This document shows positions 34,263 to 45,955 of a DNA stretch of 64,000 nt, piece after piece. The notes beneath the pieces are model-generated. The model worked only from the letters and a program-made list of their open reading frames with translations, ran no database searches and was not told the DNA's origin. A program made the position numbers and the translations under genes. How positions within the stretch are numbered: the first letter of the stretch is position 1; each line of letters begins with the position of its first letter. Source of the stretch: Monoplex corrugatus (lineage: Eukaryota > Mollusca > Gastropoda > Littorinimorpha > Ranellidae); contig CM060307.1 of the NCBI GenBank assembly GCA_030674185.1, positions 37,567,401-37,631,400 on the forward strand, read 5' to 3'.

Positions 34263-34699
34263 AGAAGGTGAGAACAAAGAAAAATCTCCCCAAGTACGAT
34301 GATCCTCAGAAGGAAAAAAAATACAGTCTGTTTGATGGCACCATCTACATCAACTTTTTGTTTCACTACAGGCCTACATCTTGTGTAGGTGCTTAAATTA
34401 AAATGAAAAAAAAAAAAAAAATCAATCTCGGTTCTTTAGCGTCTTCAAAAGATTTACTCAAAACGTCTACCTTACACTGATGTCTTGTTTTTTGTTTTGT
34501 TTTGTTTTTCAGAACTAAAAACAGTGTCTTGTTTTATTTTCACTGTTGATCGATTTTAGTCAATATTTAATTAAGATGTTTTCTCATTTGCCACAGGAGA
34601 GAGAGGGAACGATGGATTCTTGCCTTTTGCTTGGTTCTTTTGAGTGTTCAAAGACTGAATCATTTATATTACTGTCGTACCGGTACTAGTTTTCTTTTG

Positions 34700-34708
34700 T
34701 GTGTGTGT

Positions 34709-34740
<32 letters not shown>

Positions 34741-34741
34741 T
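34700..34741. repeat. (TG)n microsatellite
   Basis: TG tract followed by degenerate GTGCGTGC. Confidence 0.93.
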
Positions 34742-35210
34742 ATACGCGTTCGTGCGTATGTGGGCGTGCGTGCGTGCGTATGTGTGGTAACTTTGCAACA
34801 GACAAAATATAATTATTATTATCATTTTAGTGGAGTCTGAGGGCCCCACAGAAGTACCTTATTTGTGGCTTGTTGCACGCGGCACGTGTGCACGTGCGGT
34901 CCGCCCTCTCACACGCTTTTATCAGATTAGAAACTGTCAGGAAGTGCGGAAGCCCCAAAAGAGAACAGAGAATCCCGTATGTTGTAGGGTGTTGTTGTTG
35001 AAAGCTTAAAGCTGAAGATAGCAACTGGGAGGAAAATATGGCAACCTAGGGTAAGGGGGACGGGTGGGAGGCAAGGGAAAGAGGAAAAACATCAGCAGAA
35101 AGAAAGTAGAAGAACTAAGTACACTGGTCCCCCCCCCCCCCAAATGAAAAAGAAAGTTGATCAACTAACTACTCTGGCGCTGCCTCTGTTTTCTCTAACT
35201 CGGGTCCGTG

Positions 35211-35270
<60 letters not shown>

Positions 35271-35300
35271 TAGTAGTAGTAGTAATAATAGTAGTAGTAG
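35211..35300. repeat. (TG)n and (TAG)n
   Basis: TG units to 35267, then TAG/TAA triplets. Confidence 0.95.
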
Positions 35301-35565
35301 TAAAGTACGTATGAACGTGGGCATGTGTTCTAGTGTAGAAATAAAGTATGCATTAAACGATTAAAAAAACAAATCAAAAACAAAACAAAACAACAACAAA
35401 AAAAGGGAACCATTTCAAAAATTACAGTTTGTGTGGGAACGTTTGACATAACTTATCAGAGTAGACACCCACTCACTTATTTACGCATGAGATCTTACAG
35501 ACACTGGACATGTTCAGAGTTAATCTTCATAACTGCTTAGTCTACATCCGTTCTCCTCAATCTCA

Positions 35566-36145
35566 CCCTCCCCCGTGGGAATTGGAGGGGGGGGGGGGGG
35601 GCTTTTTCAATATAAACAGTATCTCCACCTTTGGGAAATTCGGTGCTAGAAATTTCCTCTTTTCTGTCACTATTTTTGTTTCTGCCATGTTGCTTTGCTT
35701 TCTGTCATTTCTTCCTGTCATTCCTGTCTTGTTGGTCCACTTACCTGCATGTGTTCAATAAAGTCTTACGTTCCTTCTCTTAGAATTGATAATTGGGTAC
35801 ATGTATTAAGTGCATTTTTTGCTCTATGGAGGTGAGATATGCGGAAGCAATTTTAGGTAATTCAGGCTTGTTTTTATGCATTTTTTAGTGTCGTTAGTTA
35901 TGTTTAAATTTGTGTCAGGTATGTTTTTTTTAAATCCCCTGTGTGATAAACTGGACGGAGTGGTCAACGCCAGGGGCATCTCCTTAGATTATGTGCGCAA
36001 ATGCATTGATAAGTTATGTGTACTTAATTTTCCTTTCCTCATTTTTTTTTCTGTTGAGGTATTGTGTATGTTTTGAAACGGTTATAGCCCTGATGTGGCT
36101 CAACGCAGTCGGCTGGGAGTTAAACAGAAATAACAGTAATAATAA
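35566..36145 (+). mobile_element. Repeat family A, near-complete copy
   Basis: CCCCGTGGGAATTGG (with a 15-base G run), ATATAAACAGTATCTCCACC (the TATA-like box here is mutated), GTTCAATAAAGTCTTACGTT, TTGATAATTGGGTACATG, the CTCCTTAGATTATGTGCGC block and the 3' end GCAGTCGGCTGGGAGTTAAA with AATAACAGTAAT. Confidence 0.85.
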
Positions 36146-36367
36146 CCCAGCGTTCCACCCCACTTCTTTGTGTTGGTGTAGGCCAGTATGCCAGTAAACA
36201 CTGTACATTCAGTGAAGTTCCACATTCGTGATATTCCGCCTGGTTGAATGTTTTTTTCATTTTGTAGAGAGAAAACAACAGTAAGTGTTGTATTTTATTG
36301 GATATGATTTTGTGTTGTTGTTGTTGTTGTTGACATATTGACACAGAGCTTATACCCAGTCACGAGC

Positions 36368-36369
<2 letters not shown>

Positions 36370-36419
<50 letters not shown>

Positions 36420-36515
36420 GTCTGTCTCTCTCTGTCTCTATGTCCCTCTGTTGTTGTCTCTGTCTCTCAGTCCCTTTCTCTGTCTGTCTGTCTGTCTCTC
36501 TCTCTTCTCTCTCTC
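36370..36515. repeat. (CT)n / (CTGT)n microsatellite
   Basis: CT tract followed by CTGT and CTCT blocks. Confidence 0.95.
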
Positions 36516-36687
36516 TCCTCTTCAAATTTTTTTTTGGACTGATGGTGTAATGATTGCCTTGTTGGGATATCTATGTTATCTGAGGAACAATGAGTAGTAT
36601 GATGTAAACCCTCTTTGGGCGAGGGCTGGATGTTAAAAAAGCATATATTTTGCTTAATTCGTACCTTCGCAAGTAAAATTTTGTTCT

Positions 36688-36800
36688 TGTTCTCTCTCTC
36701 TCTCTCTCACTCTGTCTCTCTCTCCCACTCCCACTGTCTCTCTCTCTCTCCCCTCTCCTTCTCCTCCTCTCTCCCTCCCTCCCCCTCTCTCTCTTTCCTC
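36688..36800. repeat. CT-rich low-complexity stretch
   Basis: CT runs with CCCTCCCT blocks. Confidence 0.93.
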
Positions 36801-37309
36801 TCTGTCTTGTTTTTTCTTTTTTCTTTTGTTTTGTCTTCCTCGAGGGTTTCTGGTTTGCTTCATTTTATAGTTTAGACCAGAGAGCTTATTCTGTAAAAAA
36901 TCTATTTTGTCTCTTTTTTCCCTTTTTTGTTTTTGTTTGTTTTTACCTTTGTAAGGGAGACAGTCAGTACATTTTGCCTTACGTTGTAGTCAGTTCCTGG
37001 CAGCCATTCTCTTTTTGTAGATATCTGGATTTTATTTATTAGCCTTTTTATCTAGTAGGCGTATTTGCTGTTTATGTACACTGTAAGTGACCTTGACATT
37101 TACTTTGTACATTTTTGTTCTTCTGGTGTATAGCTTTCAAGCCTGAGATGGGTGTCGTGGTCGGCTGGACTATTTATAACCATGCTGATCGCTCTCTGAT
37201 GTCGTAAATTGGAGATGTGCGGAGAAAAGGCATCGTATATCAAAGGCTGCATCGTCCATTTTCGTTCTTTCTCTCCCCCCCCTCTTCTCTCTCACACATA
37301 CACATAGCA

Positions 37310-37331
37310 CACATGTGCACATACACGCACG

Positions 37332-37410
<79 letters not shown>

Positions 37411-37486
37411 ATACGAATGGATTCAGTTTCCTTCTCTGTCTCTCTCGTGCTAGACACATGCTCTCATACACACGCGCGCGCGCGCG

Positions 37487-37565
<79 letters not shown>

Positions 37566-37641
37566 ATAAGAATGGATTCAGTTTCCTTCTCTGTCTCTCT
37601 CGTGCTAGACACATGCTCTCATACACACGCGCGCGCGCGCG

Positions 37642-37691
<50 letters not shown>

Positions 37692-37712
37692 TACACACAC
37701 ACACAAACACAC
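37310..37712. repeat. Compound (CA)n array with a ~155 bp tandem duplication
   Basis: A block holding AATGGATTCAGTTTCCTTCT, CTCGTGCTAGACACATGCTC and a (CG)n core occurs at 37412 and 37567, each followed by a long (CA)n. Confidence 0.92.
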
Positions 37713-38239
37713 TGAAATAGCAAAGGCTCCATTTATCCGTCTCCCTCCATCCTCTCTCTGTCTCTATTTTTCTCTCTGTCTCTATTTTTCTCTCTCTCTC
37801 CTCTCTCTCTCCCCCCCCCCACACCTCTCTCTCTCACGTACCCCCCCCCTCCAACACACACAGCGCATACACGCAATGTGCACATGTTTGTACCCTTTGC
37901 ACCCGTGTTCAAAAAAAAAAAAAAAAGGTGGTGGTGCGAGTATTGTGACATTATCCTATATCAAAGGATATGATAAAGTAATGATGAAATAGCATTGATA
38001 GTGACATCATGCCTACGAGTGAAAAGCGTTACCGCAGAACGAATGAAATTAGTTTCTGATTACATTACTTGCCTTGTTTTTCGTATCCTCTTTTGCTGTA
38101 CAGTACAACCAAGCCTTCATAGCATTTAGAATTAAAGACAGATTGAAATTAGTGGCCGGTTATAGATAAGAACCAGAAGTACTCAAAAATAAAACCAGAA
38201 CACGTATCAGTATCACGACTCCCGGATGCTCCTCTGCTG

Positions 38240-38345
38240 TCTAATATAACAAGACAAGATAGGCGCTAATTTTCGGCCTTCTGGCCTGTGTCAAGTGTTG
38301 GCCTATACCAAAGGCAACAAAGAATGAATGCACAAACTTAATGGA
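38240..38345 (-). mobile_element. Repeat family E fragment
   Basis: ATTTTCGGCCTTCTGGCCTG followed by TGTCAAGTGTT: the conserved hairpin of the family in inverted orientation. Confidence 0.6.
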
Positions 38346-38781
38346 ATACCAAAAAAAAAAAATAGACGACTTCCCTGAAGGTAAAAAAATTCTGCCTCAT
38401 AATGTCCTGTTTTGTTGTATCAAGCTCGTGTTCTGATTTTCTTTTTGTTTATTTCTATTTCCTGTTTGCTTGAACGCTGGCAATCACTCTGATTTCGGTT
38501 GTAGATAAAAACCAGTTGTAATCAGCGAATCGAGGAAACGAACCAGAAAAGCAGCAGTCAGACAGACATGCAGTCAGACAAAATAACGGCTAAACAACAA
38601 CAGCAGCAGCAAACAAAATCAACATCCCCCCAAAATCTTGAGCAAACAAACAAGCAAAAGTCCAAACCGCCAGACAACTCACAAAATAAAAACCAATATG
38701 GACAGAGAAGGTGTGTGGGTGGATGTCGCTTGTTCGCGCCCACGCTTTCGCGTCCAGAAAGAAAAACCGTTTGTCTGGTTT

Positions 38782-38887
<106 letters not shown>

Positions 38888-39236
38888 TGTTGCAAAAATT
38901 ATGTGTAGGCAGTTTCCATTATATATGAGTGCATATGGATATGTGCCCGCGTGTACCTCTTCGGCCTACGTGTGCGTTAATTTCATACGTACGTGTGAGT
39001 GTAACAGCGCCTTGTTTTAGTGTAATTCCGTGGTCATGCAATCATGAAGGCGGTTGGAAACCGCAAGTAGGCCAGTGTAGCTGGGTAGAAAATGTGACAT
39101 TAAACAAGAAATTGAAGGAGGCGACAAGGTGTTCAGGAAGATAGCAAGGTGATTGCATAGATTTCTTATGTACTCAGCAATTGCTGTGTCGTTAACCACT
39201 GTCTTTCTTGACAGGAGCTTGAACTTTGGAATTATT

Positions 39237-39285
39237 TTGAAACAGATTCAGCGCATTCGGGCAATTCCATATGTGCTGTCGGCAG
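39237..39285 (-). mobile_element. SINE family B, short 3' fragment
   Basis: CAGCGCATTCGGGCAATTCC and ATATGTGCT. Confidence 0.55.
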
Positions 39286-39394
39286 TGTTGTTTTTTTCAT
39301 ATGTTATATGTTTGTTTTTTTGATCGTTTTTCGATGCCATGTTGTGTGTTTGGTGTTCATTTGATCCGGAGCAAAACGTACATAAAAAGATTTA

Positions 39395-39850
39395 TTAAAA
39401 ATAGATTCCATATGTGCTCCACACAAATCTGCCAGCTATTATCTAGCAGACATCCTGAGCCTGCACAAACCTCTATGCGTTGACAAGGTCTTGAAATGGG
39501 GAAGGAGGAGAGGGACCTGTGAAAAACTGACACCACCAGAAGATGAATACATTAATTTAACCCTTTGACTCCCGCACCCTATCCTTAGATTGCAAAAACT
39601 TAATCTTTTTGACTCCCTCACCCTATCCACCAGCTTCCTGCAGAAAGCTGGTGGATAGAGTGATGGAGTCAAAGGTTAAGTTTTTGCTTTGCTAGCATGG
39701 TTGGCAATGCAGGATGCTGATGGACAAGGTGCAGGACTCAAAGGGTTAAAATGGGTAGTGAACAGGCCAGTTTTCGGTCTTGCGGACTGGGATTGAACTC
39801 GAGATATCATATCTTAATCCGCGGCTCTATCAAAAGGACCAACAGGACTG
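39395..39850 (-). mobile_element. SINE family B, inverted, interrupted by a family C MITE
   Basis: CCATATGTGCTCCACACAAA to AAAACTGACACCACCAGAAG on the left; the SINE resumes after the MITE with ATGGGTAGTGAACAGGCCAG and the inverted tRNA-like head (GGGATTGAACTCGAGATATC). Confidence 0.85.
39557..39749. mobile_element. Family C MITE, complete, inserted in a SINE
   Basis: TTAA-CCCTTTGACTCCCGCACC ... AGGTGCAGGACTCAAAGGG-TTAA. The inner palindrome runs from about 39600 to 39680 and is bordered by CTTAATC and GGTTAAG. Flanking SINE sequence continues on both sides. Confidence 0.88.
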
Positions 39851-39916
39851 CATAAAAAACAATCAAACAAACAAAGAAACTTACTAGTGAACAAACAAAC
39901 AAAAACTTAAAAACGC

Positions 39917-39990
39917 GACCTGCCCAGGGATTGAACCAACAACCCTGTTACAAGCATACGATCTAACAACTGAGGTAAAGGACCACTATG
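39917..39990 (-). mobile_element. tRNA-like sequence
   Basis: The minus strand reads GTGGTCCTTTACCTCAGTTG (A-box region) and GTTGGTTCAATCCCTGGGC (B box). The acceptor arms GGTCC and GGCAGG do not pair. Probably a SINE head or decayed tRNA. Confidence 0.45.
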
Positions 39991-40266
39991 GCTTGATAAC
40001 GACAAAGAGAACCGACACAGACTTGAGACTTTCACCACCAATATTGTCATTATTGACATCATTACCACCACCGCCTCGCCATCCTAGAACTAACCAATTA
40101 ACTATGTAAATAAGTGTGTGCAAAGAAAGAAACCAATAAATGAAGCAGTATTGTCATAGTACACTGGATTCAATCTGTCTTCTCGTTTTTGTGTGTATTT
40201 GTAAACTTTTATGGTTATGGCATGCACACTGATGGTGATTGTTACTGTGATAGCTCGACTTACTGT

Positions 40267-40690
40267 TTCGTCCCCCCGTGGGGATGCGAGGGCTCTTCCA
40301 GCATGAATAGTATCCCCACCTTCTGGAAATTCTGTGCTAGAAATTCCCTCTTTTCAGTGACTTTGTTTGTTCTTTCTTCCTCCTTTGCTTTCTGTCATTT
40401 CTTCCTATCAATTTCTGCCTGGCTGATCCATTCACCCGTATGTGTTCGATAAAGTCTTATGTACTTTCTTTTAGGATTGATTATTGAGCACATATATCAA
40501 GTGCATTTTTGGCTCTAGGGAAATATGTGTGGAAGCAATGTTAGGTAAATTAGTCCTGTTTTTCTGTATGTTTTAGTGTCCATAGGTGTGTTTAAATTTC
40601 TATTCAGGTACATTTTTAAATACCCGGTATGTGTGATAAATTGGATTTAGTGGTCAATGCTAGGGGCATCTCTTTAGATACACAATATAT

Positions 40691-40771
<81 letters not shown>

Positions 40772-40915
40772 TGTGCGCGAATGCATTGATATGTGTACTT
40801 TATTTTCGCTTTCTTTTCTGTTGAAGTATTGTGTATGTTTTAAAACGGTTATGACCCAGTTATGGCTCTACGCAGTCGGCTAGGCGGTAAACAAAAATAA
40901 CAATAACAATAACAA
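40267..40915 (+). mobile_element. Repeat family A with internal (TA)n
   Basis: CCCCCCGTGGGGATGCGAGG, GAATAGTATCCCCACCTTCT, TTCGATAAAGTCTTATGTAC, a (TA)n of ~90 bases at 40681-40769 exactly where other copies have the TTAGATTATGTGCGCG block, and the 3' end with four AATAAC units. Confidence 0.85.
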
Positions 40916-41177
40916 TGACATACTGTTTCGAAAGTTCACTCTTTACATTTTTGAATATTGATAACATTACCTGTTAGAGCGAAGTTTAGTCAAAGTAAGT
41001 CCTGAAACAATCGAACAATTCCAATTGAAACAGTTCGTTTTTGATTCATGGTGGAAGAAAAGTTCAGTGGTTTTGTCTCTGTGGCCCTAACTACAAGAAG
41101 CCAGACTTGGCTTAAGTCGATCTGAATCCGTAGTCTTCTTTGTGAACCTGTCTCTCCCCCTCCTTCCTCTTTCCTGT

Positions 41178-41371
41178 TTAACCCTTTGACTCCTGCACCC
41201 TATCTATCAACTGCAAAAACTTAACCCTTTGACAACCTCGTCCTATCCACCAGCCTCCTGCAGGAAGCTGGTGGATAGGGCGAGGAAGTCAAACAGTTAA
41301 GTTTTTTGGTTTACTAGCTTGGTTGACAATGCAAGATGCTGAAGGACAGATTGCAGGAGGCAAAATGTTAA
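41178..41371. mobile_element. Family C MITE, complete, TTAA on both sides
   Basis: TTAA-CCCTTTGACTCCTGCACC ... CAGGAGGCAAAATG-TTAA. The inner palindrome has the centre CCTCCTGCAGGAAGCTGG. The last bases of the right arm are decayed. Confidence 0.85.
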
Positions 41372-41375
41372 AGAA

Positions 41376-41387
41376 CGCGCGCGCGCG

Positions 41388-41475
<88 letters not shown>
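41376..41475. repeat. (GC)n-(AC)n microsatellite
   Basis: About 11 GC units run directly into about 38 AC units. Confidence 0.97.
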
Positions 41476-41477
<2 letters not shown>

Positions 41478-41509
41478 ATATATATCAACAACAACAGGAA
41501 GTTTTTGGC

Positions 41510-41790
41510 ATACCTGTTCGCCGCGCGTGTTAGTGCCAGAGCTCATCTCACCCGGCTAGCCACCGACCGCAAACACGCGCGTGCTTCACGCCTCCACGGT
41601 TCCGGAGCTAATCTCACCTGGTGTCTGATATCGGTGCCAGAACACCTGGCTTCCTCGCGGCCAGCGTGATTTTCATAATGACCCCGTGGCTCCTGCCACA
41701 CTGCCGGAATAAATAGGCACTCTTCCTGCTTCTGCCGCGTCTAATTGGACTTTGGTAATTAGGGAGCTTTCTGGTTAGTGACTGACTTTT
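41510..41790. other. GC-rich, repeat-free island in intron 1
   Basis: A stretch with many CpG (CGCCGCGCGTG, CACGCGCGTGCTTCACGCC, CTTCCTCGCGGCCAGCG) and no similarity to the window's repeat families. No long reading frame is seen. It is a candidate for an enhancer or alternative promoter. Confidence 0.3.
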
Positions 41791-42114
41791 TGTCCTTCCT
41801 GTTTTAGTTCTTCTTCGTCGTCGTCATTCTCATCATCATCATCGTCTTTATCTGCAGCTGTTGTATTTCCTCATCTCATTTCATCATCATTCTGATTATA
41901 GTATTTTGTCTTTTTTGTGTGTGATTTTGTTTCGTTGTATGTCATTTTTGTGTGCGAGTTTGTTTCGTCCTCATAACACTAATCATTATCGTCGTCCTCC
42001 TCCTCTTCTTCTTCTTCTTTTTTCTCTTTTCATTTTCCTCCTGATCATTATCATCATCATCTTTCTTTCGCTCTGTTTTTCTTTTTTTTTTTTTTAAATC
42101 CGCTTCTTGGTTTT

Positions 42115-42222
<108 letters not shown>

Positions 42223-42279
42223 TTTCCTTCTCCCACCCTCATGTTTAAGAGAAAGGGGTATTTGCATCGCCTTTCCTTC

Positions 42280-42680
42280 ATGATTTCCTCCCTTCCTTTT
42301 TTACTGTCTTCTTCTGCTCTCTCTCTCTTTCCTTTTTTCTTTCCTTTCTTCCTTTTCATTTTCTCAGTTCCTTCCGTCTTTCTTTCCTACTATCTTTTCT
42401 TCGTCTTTCTTTCCTTTCTTCCGTTATCTTTCCGTCGTTCCTTTTTCCTTTCTTCTTTCTTTTCATCTTTTATCTTCCCCTCTTTTTATTTTTTTTTTTT
42501 TTTTTACTTTCTTCTTTCTTCTTTTTCCGTTCTTTTTTTCTTTCCTTCCTTTTCCCTTTCATGGTTCTTTCCTTCGTTGTTTCACGCTTTCCTTCTTTGT
42601 TTCCTTCTTTTCTTTCGTGTTTCTTTCCTTCTTCCTGCTTCACTCCCTTCCTTCTTTCTTTCCTTCCTCCTTTTATTTTA
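42280..42680. repeat. TTCC/CTTT polypyrimidine stretch
   Basis: 400 bases of nearly pure pyrimidine on the + strand; the 186-codon open frame across it is an artefact. Confidence 0.9.
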
Positions 42681-43076
42681 GCAAAGTACTTCCCGCCCCC
42701 GTAAATGGTTCAGATTCCAGGTTATATATGCGAGCAACCTGTTAACACTTTAAGTCAAGTTCCGAAAGGCCAAGTCTATTTTAGAGACTGGTTTCCTCTT
42801 GTCTCAGGCTGGCTTAGATCATGGAGCGATTGCGCAGGCAACCACTGTTTCCTGAAGTGATGAAACGCGGTATTGATGAGATGCCCTGATTTGCTGTTTG
42901 TCTGAGAGACGAGGAAATCTTTGACAGAAAGCAGACTGTTAGCGTTGAATGAGAAATTTGAGTTGTTTGCTGATTTGGCACTCAGGGTGGTACTGGGAGG
43001 AGGGGGAAAAAAGGAAAGAAGAGGGCTGAGTGAACGAGTGTGAGAGACGGGAGTTTGTTTGGTGTTTGTTCGAGAG

Positions 43077-44905
43077 GGATTCTTCGAACTCAGAAAATTC
43101 CGTATTCGCTCAATCCAAATCTCTAAACAATTTATCTGGCAGACTGTCTGAGCCAGCTCAAACCCCCATGCGCTGGCATTGTCTTGAAATGGGGAAGGGG
43201 GAGAAGATGGACCTATGAAACCTTAAGCTGACACCTTAGATAGACCTATGAAACATTAAGCTGACACTGTAGATGGATCTATGAAACGTTAAGCTGACAC
43301 TGTAGATGGATCTATGAAACGTTAAGCTGACACCATAGATGGACCTGTGGAACATTAAGCTGACATTGTAGATGGACCTATGAACCATTAAGCTGACACC
43401 ATAGTTGGACTTATGAAACATTAAGCTGACACCGTAGATGGACCTTTGAAACATTAAGCTGACACTATAGATGGATCTATGAAACGTTAAGCTGACACCA
43501 TAGATGGACTTTTGAAACATTAAGCTGCCATCGTAGATGGACCTTTGAAACATTAAGCTGACACTGTAGATGGATCTATGAAATATTAAGCTGACATTGT
43601 AGACGGATCTATGAAACATTAAGCTGACACCACCAAAATGATGGATCTGTCAAACATTAAGCTGACACCATCAAAATGATGGATCTATCAAACATTAAGC
43701 TGACACCATCAAAATGATGGATCTATCAAACATGAAGCTGACACCATCAAAATGATGGATCTATCAAACATGAAGCTGACACCACCAAAATGATGGATCT
43801 ATCAAACATGAAGCTGACACCATCAAAATGATGGATCTGTCAAACATTAAGCTGACACCATCAAAATGATGGATCTATCAAACATTAAGCTGACACCATC
43901 AAAATGATGGATCTGTCAAACATTAAGCTGACACCACCAAAATGATGGATCTATCAAACATGAAGCTGACACCATCAAAATGATGGATCTATCAAACATG
44001 AAGCTGACACCATCAAAATGATGGATCTATCAAACATGAAGCTGACACCATCAAAATGATGGATCTGTCAAACATTAAGCTGACGCCACCAAAATGGTGG
44101 ATCTATCAAACATTAAGCTGACGCCACCAAAATGATGGATCTGTCAAACATTAAGCTGACGCCACCAAAATGATGGATCTATCAAACATTAAGCTGACAC
44201 CATCAAAATGATGGATCTATCAAACATTAAGCTGACACCATCAAAATGATGGATCTATCAAACATTAAGCTGACACCATTCAAAATGATGGATCTGTCAA
44301 ACATTAAGCTGACGCCACCAAAATGATGGATCTATCAAACATTAATCTGACACCATCAAAATGATTGATCTATCAAACATTAAGCTGACACCATTCAAAA
44401 AAATGGATCTGTCAAACATTAAGCTGACGCCACCAAAATGATGGATCTATCAAACATTAAGCTGACACCATCAAAATGATTGATCGATCAAACATTAAGC
44501 TGACACCATTCAAAATAATGGATCTATCAAACATGAAGCTGACACCATTCAAAATGATGGATCTGTCAAACATTAAGCTGACACCACCAAAATGATGGAT
44601 CTATCAAACATGAAGCTGACACCATCAAAATGATGGATCTGTCAAACATTAAGCTGACGCCATCAAAATGATGGATCTATCAAACATGAAGCTGACGCCA
44701 CCAAAATGATGGATCTATCAAACAATAAGCTGACACCATCAAAATAATGGATCTATAAGCATTAAGCCGACCCCACCAAAACGGTGGGAACATTAAGATG
44801 GGCAGCGAACACGCCAGTTTTTAATGTTGTGGGCTGGAGTTGAACTTGAGATACCAGATCCAGAGTCCACGACTGTATACAAAGAATCAACCAGCCTGTG
44901 AAAAA
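43077..44905 (-). mobile_element. SINE family B, inverted, split by an internal minisatellite
   Basis: The left part holds the reverse of the 3' end (TTCCGTATTCGCTCAATCC, TGAGCCAGCTCAAACCCCC). The right part, from about 44785, holds GGGCAGCGAACACGCC, TTTTTAATGTTGTGGGCTGG and the inverted tRNA-like head. Between them the family's AAGCTGACACCACCAAAATG segment is amplified. Confidence 0.85.
43207..44770. repeat. Minisatellite of 33 and 38 bp units (~40 copies)
   Basis: Two blocks: about 13 units of 33 bp (CTATGAAACATTAAGCTGAC plus ACCGTAGATGGAC) from 43207 to 43625, then about 30 units of 38 bp (CTATCAAACATTAAGCTGAC plus ACCATCAAAATGATGGAT) to about 44770. The 33-mer lacks part of the 38-mer. 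The 127-codon minus-strand frame over the first block exists only because 33 is divisible by three. Confidence 0.95.
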
Positions 44906-44912
44906 TCCCTAT

Positions 44913-44986
44913 GGTTTCTTGGACATTCGAACTCGCGATATCTGTGTACATCAGAATGATGCTCTTACCAGCTGTGCTAAGGGACC
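44913..44986 (-). tRNA. tRNA-like sequence, probably a pseudogene or SINE head
   Basis: The minus strand reads GGTCCCTTAGCACAGCTGGT (acceptor and A-box region, close to a true tRNA), then AAGAGCATCATTCTGATGTA (D-stem and anticodon-like region) and GCGAGTTCGAATGTCC (B box, T arm). The 3' acceptor AAGAAACC pairs only partly with GGTCCCT, so function as a tRNA is doubtful. A (GA)n tract begins right next to it. Confidence 0.4.
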
Positions 44987-44992
44987 ACTGAG

Positions 44993-44993
<1 letters not shown>

Positions 44994-45080
<87 letters not shown>
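44994..45080. repeat. (GA)n-(TG)n
   Basis: GA tract followed directly by TG. Confidence 0.96.
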
Positions 45081-45111
45081 GATATATACATTAAATCAAT
45101 ATATACGAGAT

Positions 45112-45175
45112 AAATTGCTAACAGATTTGGGTTGAGCGAATATGGAATTTTCTGAAGTCGAGGAATCCTTCGTAT
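45112..45175 (+). mobile_element. SINE family B, 3' fragment
   Basis: GCTAACAGATTTGGGTTGAG and ATATGGAATTTTCTGAAGTC; the copy continues directly into a (CA)n. Confidence 0.6.
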
Positions 45176-45176
<1 letters not shown>

Positions 45177-45268
<92 letters not shown>

Positions 45269-45307
45269 TGTATATATTACGTAGAGTGATTTTCATACTC
45301 TCACTCT

Positions 45308-45346
<39 letters not shown>
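45177..45346. repeat. (CA)n and (CT)n
   Basis: CA at 45177-45266 and CT at 45309-45345. Confidence 0.96.
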
Positions 45347-45348
<2 letters not shown>

Positions 45349-45508
45349 TTCGTTCGCACCCTCCTCCTCCTCCTCCTCCCCATCTCCTGCGCACATGTGT
45401 GATTGGGAGGGAGGAAGAGAGTACAGTTGATTAGTTCCTGTTGATGTGACAGGTGTCGGGTCATACTCATTTACTCCATTCGCTTTGTTCTCCCTGACCC
45501 AGTTAACG

Positions 45509-45568
45509 TGGTGTGTGTGTGTGTGTGTGTGTGTGTTCGCACGCGCATGTATTTCTCCATATCCCTCA

Positions 45569-45636
<68 letters not shown>

Positions 45637-45760
45637 TTGTCTGTCTGTCTGTCTATATCTCTCTCTTCTTTCTTAATTTTTATTTGTTTGTGTTATTTAT
45701 GTTTTATAAGTAGAGTTGCAAATTAGGTGGGATCTAATGTTGATATCCTTGACATAATGA

Positions 45761-45845
<85 letters not shown>

Positions 45846-45893
45846 GCGTGCGATCGCGCGCACACATTCTCACTCACATACAAACCATCTATT

Positions 45894-45933
<40 letters not shown>

Positions 45934-45955
45934 CACACACACACACACACACAAG
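45509..45955. repeat. Cluster of (TG)n, (CT)n and (CA)n
   Basis: TG at 45511-45536, CT at 45572-45645, CA at 45761-45842 and 45897-45952. Confidence 0.96.

Noticed and set aside
43236..43619. Minus-strand 127-codon frame with MFHRSIYSVSL repeats
   Set aside because: It exists because the minisatellite unit is 33 bases; the next block with 38-base units destroys it.
43207..44770. Possible CRISPR-like regular array
   Set aside because: There are no unique spacers; units are directly adjacent and the genome is eukaryotic.
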